NCBI RefSeq assembly: GCF_000333275.1
Contig: NZ_BACU01000323.1
Coordinates: forward strand, 1-48,282
Reading direction: 5' to 3'
Source of the DNA: Azospirillum sp. B4
GTDB lineage: Bacteria; Pseudomonadota; Alphaproteobacteria; Azospirillales; Azospirillaceae
Length of the DNA: 48,282 nucleotides
Shown here: positions 36,761 to 43,694 of the stretch, piece after piece
Layout of the letters: each line of letters begins with the position of its first letter
How positions within the stretch are numbered: the stretch's first letter is position 1
Made by a program: the position numbers and the translations under genes
Notes under the pieces: generated by a model
What the model was told of the DNA's origin: nothing
What the model saw: the letters and a program-made list of their open reading frames with translations, nothing else
The model's database searches: none

Positions 36761-36872
36761 AAGCCGGTCCCTCCCCAAGATGAACCCCCGTCCGTGAAGC
36801 CCCGCCCGCCCACCCTGCGGGAGGGGACGGAGGGGAAAATGGCGCGGCCATATTTTACCAGCGCCAAAATTT

Positions 36873-36889
36873 GGTCAAATCATTTTACC
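36873..36889. promoter_or_regulatory. Putative GntR/FadR-family operator 1
   Basis: GGTCAAATCATTTTACC sits in a TTGGT-N11-ACCAA context, 113 bases upstream of lutA. It shares 17-bp length and most positions with sites at 37085-37101 and 43420-43436, the last in front of the GntR gene. Confidence 0.6.
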
Positions 36890-36984
36890 AAGAGAATTCA
36901 CCCCCACGCCCACCGCCGGCCGGGTCCTGGCCGATCGGCCAGCCGCTGCCTGCATTTGGGCATGCCGGCCGACCCATGCGGTGA

Positions 36985-37026
36985 CCAAACCAAGACCTTG
37001 GGATGCCAAACCAAGACCTTGGGATG
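36985..37026 (+). repeat. Perfect 21-bp tandem repeat, two copies
   Basis: The unit, beginning CCAAACCAAGACCTTGG, occurs at 36985-37005 and again at 37006-37026. Each holds the palindrome CCAAG-AC-CTTGG. The period of two helical turns suits two regulator dimers on one DNA face. It lies between the two putative GntR operators in the lutA-lldP divergent region. Confidence 0.8.
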
Positions 37027-37084
37027 AGCGACTCTTTTCCGTTTGCGCCCGCCGGGCGCGCGGGTTATCCATCAAGGCATCCAT

Positions 37085-37101
37085 GGTACAGTAATTTGAC
37101 C
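37085..37101. promoter_or_regulatory. Putative GntR/FadR-family operator 2
   Basis: The reverse complement GGTCAAATTACTGTACC matches operator 1 at 14 of 17 positions and has the same TGGT-N11-ACCA frame. It lies 300 bases upstream of the lldP start. A 17-bp site of the same design is found before the GntR gene. Confidence 0.6.
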
Positions 37102-37144
37102 AAGGAGACACCAACCCGGGCGATACCTGGGAACCGCCCGTGGA

Positions 37145-37196
37145 AATGCCTGCCAGTAGATGCCTGCCCAGTAAACGCCTGCCAAGTGGACGCTTG
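37145..37196 (+). repeat. Degenerate 15-bp tandem repeat in the lldP leader
   Basis: About three and a half units of ATGCCTGCCCAGTA-type sequence follow each other (ATGCCTGCCAGTAG, ATGCCTGCCCAGTA, ACGCCTGCCAAGTG, ACGCTTG). There is no gene here. It could be a replication-slippage product or a leader element. Confidence 0.55.
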
Positions 37197-37399
37197 TTTT
37201 ACGTGCCTGAGGGATAGTGGGAACGCCGGCGGGTACCGGCCGCTCCGGATCCCGGGCGTCGGGACGCCGCCTTCCGGGGTGACGCGCCGTCCATGAGCGG
37301 GACGGGGCCGGCCCTTCGGCGGCACGCCCCGACCACCGGCCCGCACCGGCCTGATGCCTGCCGCCTCGTGTCATCTGACAACAATTGGGGGGGAAGGCC

Positions 37400-39046
37400 A
37401 TGCAGCCTTGGGTCCAGGTCTATGACCCGTTCGGGAACATGGTGGTGTCCGCGCTGGTCGCGGTGCTGCCCATCATCTTCTTTTTCGTGGCGCTGGCCGT
37501 TCTGCGGCTGAAGGGCTATGTCGCCGGCACGCTGACCGTGCTGATCGCCCTGGTCATCGCCATCGCCGCCTATGGCATGCCGGCCTCGTCCGCCATCGCC
37601 GCCGTGGTCTACGGCTTCTTCTACGGCCTGTGGCCCATCGCCTGGATCATCATCGCCGCCGTCTTCCTGTACAAGATCACGGTGAAGACGGGGCAGTTCG
37701 ACATCATCCGCGCCAGCGTCATCGCCATCACCGAGGACCAGCGCCTGCAGATGCTGATGGTGGGCTTCGCCTTCGGCGCCTTCCTGGAGGGGGCGGCCGG
37801 CTTCGGCGCGCCGGTGGCCATCACCGCCGCCATCCTGGCCGGCCTGGGCTTCAACCCGCTGTACGCCGCCGGCCTCTGCCTCATCGCCAACACCGCCCCG
37901 GTGGCCTTCGGTGCCATGGGCACGCCCATCATCGTCGGCGCCCAGGTCTCAGGATTGGACGTCGCCAAGGTGGCGGCCATGACCGGGCGCCAGTTGCCGG
38001 CGCTGTCGGTGTTCGTGCCCTTCTGGCTGGTCTTCATCATGGATGGCGCCAAGGGCGTGAAGGAAACCTGGCCCGCCATCCTGGTGACGGGCGTCAGCTT
38101 CGCCGTCGCCCAGTACTTCACCTCCAACCACATCGGCGCTGAACTGCCGGACATCATCTCCGCCCTCATCAGCCTGGTCTGCCTGACCGTGTTCCTGAAG
38201 TTCTGGAAGCCCAAGACCATCTTCCGCTTCAAGGAACAGAGCGTGGTGGAGCGGAGCGCCCACGCCTACACCGCCGGCCAGGTGGTCAAGGCCTGGTCGC
38301 CCTTCCTCATCCTCACCGGCGTCGTGACGATCTGGAGCCTGAAGCCGTTCAAGGCCCTGTTCGCCAAGGGCGGGTCGCTGATCGACACCGTGTTCCTGTT
38401 CGACGTGCCCAGCCTGCACAACATGGTGACCAAGGTGGCCCCCATCGTGACCAAGGCCACGCCCTACGCCGCGCAGTACAAGCTGGACCTGCTGGCCGCC
38501 ACCGGCACCGCCATCCTGATCGCGGCCTTGCTCAGCATGATCGTGCTGCGCTACAGCCCGGCCAAGGCGCTGGGCACCTTTGGTGAAACCTTGGTGGAGC
38601 TGAAGTGGCCGATGTACACCATCGGCTCCGTCCTGGCCTTCGCCTACATCGCCAATTATTCCGGCCTGTCCTCCACCCTGGCCCTGATGCTGGCGGAGGC
38701 GGGCAAGGGCTTCCCCTTCTTCTCCCCCATCCTGGGGTGGCTGGGCGTGTTCCTCACCGGGTCCGACACCTCCAGCAACGCGCTGTTCGGCGCCTTGCAG
38801 GCCACCACGGCGCAGCAGATCGGCGTGTCCGACCTGCTGCTGGTGGCCGCCAACAGCAGCGGCGGCGTCACCGGCAAGATGATCTCCCCGCAAAGCATCG
38901 CGGTGGCCTGCGCCGCCGTGGGCCTGGTGGGCAGCGAGGCCAACCTGCTGCGCTTCACGCTGAAGCACAGCCTGTTCTTCGTCTGCATCGTGGGCGTCAT
39001 CACCCTGCTGCAGGCCTATGTCTTCCCCGGCATGATCCCGGGCTGA
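37400..39046 (+). CDS. lldP: L-lactate permease (LctP/LldP family)
   Basis: This 548-residue polytopic protein has about 13-14 hydrophobic segments and the LctP family segments [30 protein letters not shown] and [17 protein letters not shown], ending in [16 protein letters not shown]. It takes up lactate (some also glycolate) with protons. I use ATG 37400 directly after GGGGGGGAAGG; a TTG at 37385 opens the same frame. It is divergent from lutABC-dld, and both promoters lie in the 640-base region with the two 17-bp operator-like sites. A terminator follows the gene. Confidence 0.93.
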   Translation: MQPWVQVYDPFGNMVVSALVAVLPIIFFFVALAVLRLKGYVAGTLTVLIALVIAIAAYGMPASSAIAAVVYGFFYGLWPIAWIIIAAVFLYKITVKTGQFDIIRASVIAITEDQRLQMLMVGFAFGAFLEGAAGFGAPVAITAAILAGLGFNPLYAAGLCLIANTAPVAFGAMGTPIIVGAQVSGLDVAKVAAMTGRQLPALSVFVPFWLVFIMDGAKGVKETWPAILVTGVSFAVAQYFTSNHIGAELPDIISALISLVCLTVFLKFWKPKTIFRFKEQSVVERSAHAYTAGQVVKAWSPFLILTGVVTIWSLKPFKALFAKGGSLIDTVFLFDVPSLHNMVTKVAPIVTKATPYAAQYKLDLLAATGTAILIAALLSMIVLRYSPAKALGTFGETLVELKWPMYTIGSVLAFAYIANYSGLSSTLALMLAEAGKGFPFFSPILGWLGVFLTGSDTSSNALFGALQATTAQQIGVSDLLLVAANSSGGVTGKMISPQSIAVACAAVGLVGSEANLLRFTLKHSLFFVCIVGVITLLQAYVFPGMIPG

Positions 39047-39116
39047 GGGCGTCCGGGCCCTCACGGGCCCGGCGTCCCCAGGCGGATCGGCCTTTTGTCA
39101 GCCCGTAACCTCCCAC

Positions 39117-39149
39117 GCCCCGGCGCTCACCCGCCGGGGCCTTTTCTTT
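39117..39149 (+). terminator. Rho-independent terminator of lldP
   Basis: A 9-bp stem (arm GCCCCGGCG, loop CTCACC) is followed by CTTTTCTTT. It starts 70 bases after the lldP stop. This is the clearest intrinsic terminator in the window. Confidence 0.88.
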
Positions 39150-39192
39150 GGGGGCGCTCCAGTCCTGTGGGCGCGCACGAGCACTCCCAACA

Positions 39193-39361
39193 CTGCATGA
39201 GCATTTGGCTCATGCCGTTGTAGCCCGCGACTGCGGGCGCCGGAGCTTTGGCTCATGCCTAGGACGCGACCGCGTCCGCCGGAGCTTTCCGGGGAACGCA
39301 GTGGACTGGAAAGCGAGGAAGCCAAGCGGCCGGATGGCCGCGCCCGGCGCCTAAGGGCGCC
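39193..39361 (+). repeat. Dispersed hairpin repeat, copy R5 (internally duplicated)
   Basis: Hairpin 1 is degenerate (GCATGA ... TCATGC, 39195-39214). The hairpin-2 module is present twice in tandem: 39209-39249 with GCCCGC-GACT-GCGGGC and 39252-39288 with GGACGC-GACC-GCGTCC, each ending CGCCGGAGCTTT. Then come the purine-rich linker, AGCCAAG, hairpin 3 (GCGGCC-GGAT-GGCCGC) and the tail CGCCCGGCGCCTAAGGGCGC. The copy runs up to the histidine phosphatase stop codon. Confidence 0.82.
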
Positions 39362-39940
39362 TCACAAAGGCGTGTCGCTGTCCCCCGACAGCAGGCGGGG
39401 ATACAGCTCCTTGAAGGCGAAGCCGCCAACCTTGCCGGACTTGTCCGCCTCCTTGCGCTTGAAGCGCAGCACCACGTCGAAGCGGTCGCCGGGCCATACC
39501 GTGGGCGGCTTGCCCCGGCGGATGGGCAGCAGGGGGATGATGTCCTGGACGATGGCCTCATGCTGCCAGCACACCAGCACCACGCCGGACAGGGTCAGCA
39601 ACTCATTGACCAGCGCCGCCTCCTGCCCCTTGCCATAGGTGGTGTTGGGCCCCGCCAGCCCCAGGCGCGCCGCCAGCGGCGACGCCGTCTCGAACGGCCG
39701 CTTGCTCGGCTCCTTGTTCGCCACCGTGCCGGGCGTGGCGGCATAGACCGCCTGCGGCGTGGCATAGTCGCCCGTGTCCAGCCCCGCCCCGAACAGCGCC
39801 GCCCAAGCCCCCGCCCGCTGCCAGCCCCGGATGACCAGGGACTCCTTGTCCTTCTTGCCATCCACCGTCAGGCCGGGACCGGGCCAGGGCTCCTCAGGCT
39901 TTTCGGCATGGCGGATAAAATAGAGGGTCAGTTTGCTCAT
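39362..39940 (-). CDS. Histidine phosphatase superfamily protein
   Basis: The 192-residue protein starts MSKLTLYFIRHAEKPEEP; RHAEKP is the phospho-histidine motif of branch-1 histidine phosphatases. The second catalytic His is probably in VLVCWQHEAIVQDI. The middle differs from phosphoglycerate mutases and from SixA, so the substrate is unknown. It stands alone between lldP and the IS island; repeat R5 directly follows its stop. Confidence 0.85.
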   Translation of the reverse strand: MSKLTLYFIRHAEKPEEPWPGPGLTVDGKKDKESLVIRGWQRAGAWAALFGAGLDTGDYATPQAVYAATPGTVANKEPSKRPFETASPLAARLGLAGPNTTYGKGQEAALVNELLTLSGVVLVCWQHEAIVQDIIPLLPIRRGKPPTVWPGDRFDVVLRFKRKEADKSGKVGGFAFKELYPRLLSGDSDTPL

Positions 39941-40090
39941 GGACGGCTCCCCGGTTGGTTTTGCTTATTACGCGGGCAAAACTGGCGGGGTGCAACACCG
40001 AAGGTAACGGAATGGTGGCGTCCATTGGCTGCTTCGGCATTCCGTCCTCTTCTGTCCAGTGCGCCACTTTGGGATTAACCCCAGTGGATC

Positions 40091-40534
40091 ATGCCGTGCA
40101 TCTCAGTCATTGCCCGCAACAAATGGCACATCGCGGTAGATACCGATGGGCGCCTGACTGATGTCAACCTGACCCCGGCCGACATTTCCGACTCCGTTGG
40201 GGGCCAACAGATTCTGGATGGCCTGCGCAAGCGTAGGCCCTGGATGAAACATCTGTTCGACAGCGGGTACGACCGAACCGTCTTGATAGACAAGACCGCC
40301 CTCCTGGACTACACCATTGAAGTGGCCCGGCCGGCGGATCGACGCCGAGCCCGGCTTCAAAGTGCCGCCCCGGCGCTAGGTGGTCGAACGGACCTTCGCC
40401 TGGAGACGCGATGGCGGCCTCTCGTCCGTGATGACGAGGGCCGCATGGACGTGTCCAAAGGCATGATACAACTCGCCATGACCAGTCTGCTACTTAGGCG
40501 AACTTGTCACTGAACCGAGTTTCCAAACGGACTC
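40091..40534 (+). mobile_element. IS5-family element remnant, 3' part, frameshifted
   Basis: The translation contains KWHIAVDTDGRLTDVNLT, GYDRTVLIDKTALLD and, after a frame change and a stop, VVERTFAW and MDVSKGMIQLAMTSLLLRR. These are C-terminal pieces of an IS5-type DDE transposase. The 5' half is missing. The right end, GAACCGAGTTTCCAAACGG plus ACTC, is the terminal sequence shared with the inverted fragment at 42485-42586. It is a dead remnant. Confidence 0.8.
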
Positions 40535-40570
40535 CTGGCTGTCTTGGCTGAAGATTTATATTCTCTTATA

Positions 40571-41734
40571 GAGAGCTTTGCGCAGCCAATAACTATATGA
40601 TATTATTGAATTAATTGATTTACGGGTGGTTGGCAATGCGTCGTGACTTACGGCAGGCGAGCTTTGTGGACGGTCTTGTCAATCAACGGGCGGGACGCCT
40701 GGAGTGGTTGTCGGATGTTGAGCGGCTGGTGGATTGGCGGGCGATCGACCGATTACTGGAGTCTGTCTATGCCAGCGATGAGGGGCGGCCCTCGTATCCG
40801 CTGCGGACGCTGGTGAAGTTGCTGCTGTTGCAGCAGTGGTACGGGCTGTCGGATCCCGGCTTGGAGGAAGCGGTGGACGACCGCCTGTCGTTCCGGCGGT
40901 TCGCGGGCCTACCTTTGGATGAAGGTGTTCCGGATCATTCGACGATATGGCGTTTCCGTCAGCGCTTGGCGAAGGACGGTCTGTCAGAACAGCTTTTCGG
41001 CGAGGTGACGCGGCAACTGGACGCCCGGGGCCTGATCGTGCGCAAGGGCACGCTGATCGACGCGTCGATCGTGAAGGCGGCGGTGAAGCCGCCAGCATCC
41101 TCGGAAGGCACGGTATCGGAGCGGGACCCGGATGCCGGGTGGACGACGAAGAACGGCGAGAGCACCTTCGGTTACAAGGCGCATGTCGCGGTGGACGAGG
41201 GGACCAACCTGATCCGGGCGGCGGTGCTGACCAGCGCCGAGGTGCATGACAGCCAGGTGGCCCGGACCCTGATCCAAGGGGATGAGGAGGCGGTCTACGC
41301 CGACAAGGCCTACGACAGCTAGGCGTTGCGCGACGAATTGGCGGCGGCCGGGATCAAAAGCCAGATCCTGCGCCGGGCGGCCCGTAACAAGCCGCTGACC
41401 CCGGCCCAGCACTGGTTCAACAAGGCGGTGTCCCCGATCCGGGCGGGAGTGGAGCGGGCGTTCGCCACCATGAAGCGGCACTATGGGTATCGGGGGGTCC
41501 GCTACCGTGGACGTTCTCGCAATACGTGTCATCTGCACCTGATGTTCGCCGCCATCAACCTCCGCCGCGCCCTGGTACTGACGGCATGACGGGCGGAGTC
41601 TCTCTTCCACACGAGGAAATCAGGGAAAAATGGCTGTGACCTAGCCCAAATCCATACCCTAAGACGCACTGCGCCCGCCGAGATCGCCTGATACGCGCGC
41701 CGATGGTCGGGCAGAACCGTTACGCAAATCTCTC
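40571..41734 (+). mobile_element. IS5-family insertion sequence, 1164 bp
   Basis: The ends are imperfect inverted repeats (GAGAGCTTTGCGCAGCC on the left, GAGAGATTTGCGTAACG on the right as read inward). Both sides carry TTATA (40566-40570 and 41735-41739), a probable target duplication; a longer shared TCTCTTATA makes the exact length ambiguous. It encodes one transposase with a stop in the frame. Its insertion splits an AT-rich open frame (see the ORF at 41761). Confidence 0.75.
40636..41589 (+). pseudogene. IS5-family transposase, interrupted by an amber stop
   Basis: The frame encodes MRRDLRQASFVDGLVNQRAG onward, with DDE-type positions in GTLIDASIVKAA, VYADKAYDS and GVERAFATMKRHYGYRGV. 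A TAG at 41320-41322, right after ADKAYDS, splits it; the frame resumes at once with ALRDELAAAGIKSQ. Full length would be about 317 residues, normal for IS5 transposases. A single base change explains the stop. The product is probably inactive unless supplied in trans. Confidence 0.85.
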
Positions 41735-41760
41735 TTATAGATTGTGTTATTGCCATAAGT

Positions 41761-42387
41761 ATGCCATATTCGGACCGTATTATTAGAATTGTTAATGTGG
41801 GGGACGTTATGGGGGTACTTACAATCCCTAGCATAGCACTCAAAGCTGGTCGTTTCGGCATGGCAATTGCTCCTTTCTTTATCCGTTTTTTCTTTAGGGA
41901 AAAAAATGTCGCAATTTACATAATTATTAAAAAAACGGCCGGAAAATTTGAATTTTTAAATTTGTTTCATAGAGAATGGGGTTGTTATCTTGTTCCTGGA
42001 GTTGATGTTATTAAACAAAATATTGACGATGAAAGTTACGAATCCATCCATAGGGCTATGTATGATAAATTGGGAGGGGAATTTTCAGAAAATATTTCCG
42101 ATGAAATTGTAAATTCCTTAGTATCAAAACGAATAAAGGAGTTTGATTTCTGGGAATTTAAGAAATCAGGCGGTGATCTAAGTCTAAAGTTATACGAGTA
42201 TAAATTCTTTTTGATAAAATTGGACAGAACTCTGTCTAATTCGACAGATGAATATTTATCAAGGCCAGAAAGGAATAAATGGTTATCTTATGATGACATG
42301 AAAAATAATAGAATTTCATATTCAAAAAATAAGAAAATAATCGACGCCATTGGAGAAGCAATGGGTAAGGGCTATTTAATATCATAG
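41761..42387 (+). CDS. AT-rich ORF in IS island, possible degenerate Nudix-fold protein, 5' truncated
   Basis: Up to 208 residues; ATG 41809 (MGVLTIPSIALKAG) after GGGGGAC is an alternative start. Base and codon use are strikingly AT-rich compared with all neighbours, a sign of transfer. Faint Nudix-like features are visible: strand-like VAIYIIIKKTAGKFEF, a loop ECYLVP-like segment (actually WGCYLVPGVD), a helix DESYESIHRAMYDKLGGEF where the Nudix box would be, and a late RNKWLSYDDM. The catalytic REXXEE is absent. Joining the two IS flanks through one TTATA copy keeps this frame open upstream to 40535, so the gene was probably longer and cut by the IS. Confidence 0.5.
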   Translation: MPYSDRIIRIVNVGDVMGVLTIPSIALKAGRFGMAIAPFFIRFFFREKNVAIYIIIKKTAGKFEFLNLFHREWGCYLVPGVDVIKQNIDDESYESIHRAMYDKLGGEFSENISDEIVNSLVSKRIKEFDFWEFKKSGGDLSLKLYEYKFFLIKLDRTLSNSTDEYLSRPERNKWLSYDDMKNNRISYSKNKKIIDAIGEAMGKGYLIS

Positions 42388-42484
42388 TGCCATAGTATCA
42401 TATAGATATTCTGTATTATCCACTATTCTGAAAAATACTCGTCACTTCACACAGAAATTCTGGCTGCGTGCAATAATGCCCTAA

Positions 42485-42586
42485 GAGCCCGTTTGGAAAC
42501 TCGGTTCAGTGACAAACTCACCTAAGTAGCAGACTGATCATGGTGAGTTGTATCATGCCTTCGGGCACGTCGATGCGGCCCTCGTT
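42485..42586 (-). mobile_element. Inverted end fragment of the same IS as at 40091-40534
   Basis: On the minus strand it reads ACGAGGGCCGCATCGACGTG onward to TCAGTGACAAAC reversed, ending GTTTCCAAACGGGCTC. It matches the last 100 or so bases of the remnant at 40430-40534 with scattered differences. The two ends face each other and enclose 40535-42484. The fragment reaches the stop codon of the GntR gene. Confidence 0.8.
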
Positions 42587-43361
42587 ATGATTTCTCCGCG
42601 ACAATATCCCCACCCGCGATCCGCCGCAGCGATGCCTCCAGTCGAGCATCCGCGCGAGAGATCTCCACCAGCGCGTCGCTGATGAAGTTGATGTGTGCCT
42701 CGGCCGCCGCCCTCGCCGCCGCCGGGTCGCCCTTCATGATGGCCTCGTAGAGGGCGCGGTGCTGGCCTAGGAGGAGTTGGCGGACGCCGGTGCGCTGGTA
42801 GAGCTTGGCGCGGTTGAAGAAGACGTCCTGGCGCAGCATCTCGGCCAGGGCGCGCATGATGTGCAGGATGACGACGTTGTGCGTGGCCTCATAGACCGCC
42901 AGGTGGAAGTCGGCGTCGGCGTCGGCCTCTTCTTTCGCGACATCCTGGCCGTGGGCGGCCTCCATGGCCTCGAACCGGCTCTGGATCTGGGCGCGGTCCA
43001 CGTCGGTGGCGCGCAGGGCGGCGTAGTAGGCGGCGGCCCCCTCCACCTCCGTGCGGAATTCCAGGTAGTCCAGGGTGGTTTCGGGGCGGGCGGCCAGCAC
43101 GGCGTGCAGCGGCTCGGTGAAGGTGGGGCCCAGCAGGGGGGCGACGAAGGTGGCGCCCCCCCGGCCGCTGCGCAGTAGGCCGCGCTGTTCCAGCTTCTCC
43201 AGCGCCTCGCGCAAAGACGGGCGGGAGACGTTGAAGCGCACGGCCAGTTCCCGCTCCGGCAGCAGCTTCTCGCCCGGGCGCAGGCTGCCCTCCACGATCA
43301 GCTGCTCCAGGTGCTCGGCGATGGTGTCGGCCAGCTTGGCCGGCCGGATGCTGTCCTTCAT
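42585..43361 (-). CDS. GntR-family regulator, FadR/PdhR/LldR subgroup
   Basis: The 258-residue protein starts MKDSIRPAKLADTIAEHLE. The winged helix (LLPERELAVRFNVSRPSLREAL, read as PERELAVRFNVSRPSLREAL) and a C-terminal FCD domain with metal-binding histidines (DADFHLAVYEATHN, QHRALYEAI, AAEAHINFI) define the FadR subgroup, which senses carboxylates such as lactate, pyruvate or glycolate. A 17-bp palindrome before its start also occurs twice in the lutA-lldP region, so it probably controls lactate use. The stop codon TAA lies at the edge of an IS fragment. I use ATG 43361 rather than 43385. Confidence 0.9.
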   Translation of the reverse strand: MKDSIRPAKLADTIAEHLEQLIVEGSLRPGEKLLPERELAVRFNVSRPSLREALEKLEQRGLLRSGRGGATFVAPLLGPTFTEPLHAVLAARPETTLDYLEFRTEVEGAAAYYAALRATDVDRAQIQSRFEAMEAAHGQDVAKEEADADADFHLAVYEATHNVVILHIMRALAEMLRQDVFFNRAKLYQRTGVRQLLLGQHRALYEAIMKGDPAAARAAAEAHINFISDALVEISRADARLEASLRRIAGGDIVAEKS

Positions 43362-43419
43362 GGGGTCCCGTCTCACGCGTGCCAAACCCCGCCGGCGCCG
43401 GGGGCGGGGCTGACGGGAC

Positions 43420-43436
43420 GGTCAAAATAATTGACC
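43420..43436. promoter_or_regulatory. Putative GntR autoregulatory operator
   Basis: GGTCAAAATAATTGACC is nearly a perfect palindrome (GGTCAA-N5-TTGACC) 59 bases upstream of the GntR start codon. It matches the design and length of the sites at 36873 and 37085. Confidence 0.65.
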
Positions 43437-43519
43437 GGCGGCGGGACCAGGCGCAACGGAAATGAGGGGGGCCGTTGACGGGGCGGCCCCGCGAATTCAA
43501 CCGGTTGTAGTTTATATGG

Positions 43520-43669
43520 GTTCCCTCAAGCGCCGGGCGGGGCTGTTTCGTAGCCTCAAACGCCGGCGGGCCGTCCGGCCCTTGGCTTCCTCGCTGCGCC
43601 CTTGCGGTGCTCGCTCCGGCGGACGCGGTCGCGTCCTACAGCGGCATGAGGCAGAACCTCATGCCGCTG
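43520..43669 (-). repeat. Dispersed hairpin repeat, copy R6
   Basis: On the minus strand: hairpin 1 is a perfect 13-bp stem (arm CAGCGGCATGAGG, 43639-43669), then TAG and hairpin 2 (GGACGC-GACC-GCGTCC, 43621-43636), CGCCGGAGC, a purine-rich linker with GCGAGGAAGCCAAG, hairpin 3 (GGGCC-GGAC-GGCCC, 43568-43581) and a tail containing CGCCCGGCGCTTGAGGG. It lies between tonB and the GntR gene, 26 bases after the tonB stop. Confidence 0.8.
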
Positions 43670-43694
43670 GTTCGCATAGCGTGGGCCGTATGCC

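Noticed and set aside
37145-37196. Short tandem repeats as a CRISPR array.
   Set aside because: Units are 15 bp, degenerate and without spacers, and no cas genes are present.
41320-41322. Amber codon in the IS transposase as programmed readthrough or a non-standard amino acid.
   Set aside because: It sits in a normal conserved position of IS5 transposases with no readthrough context visible; a point mutation in a decaying IS is simpler.
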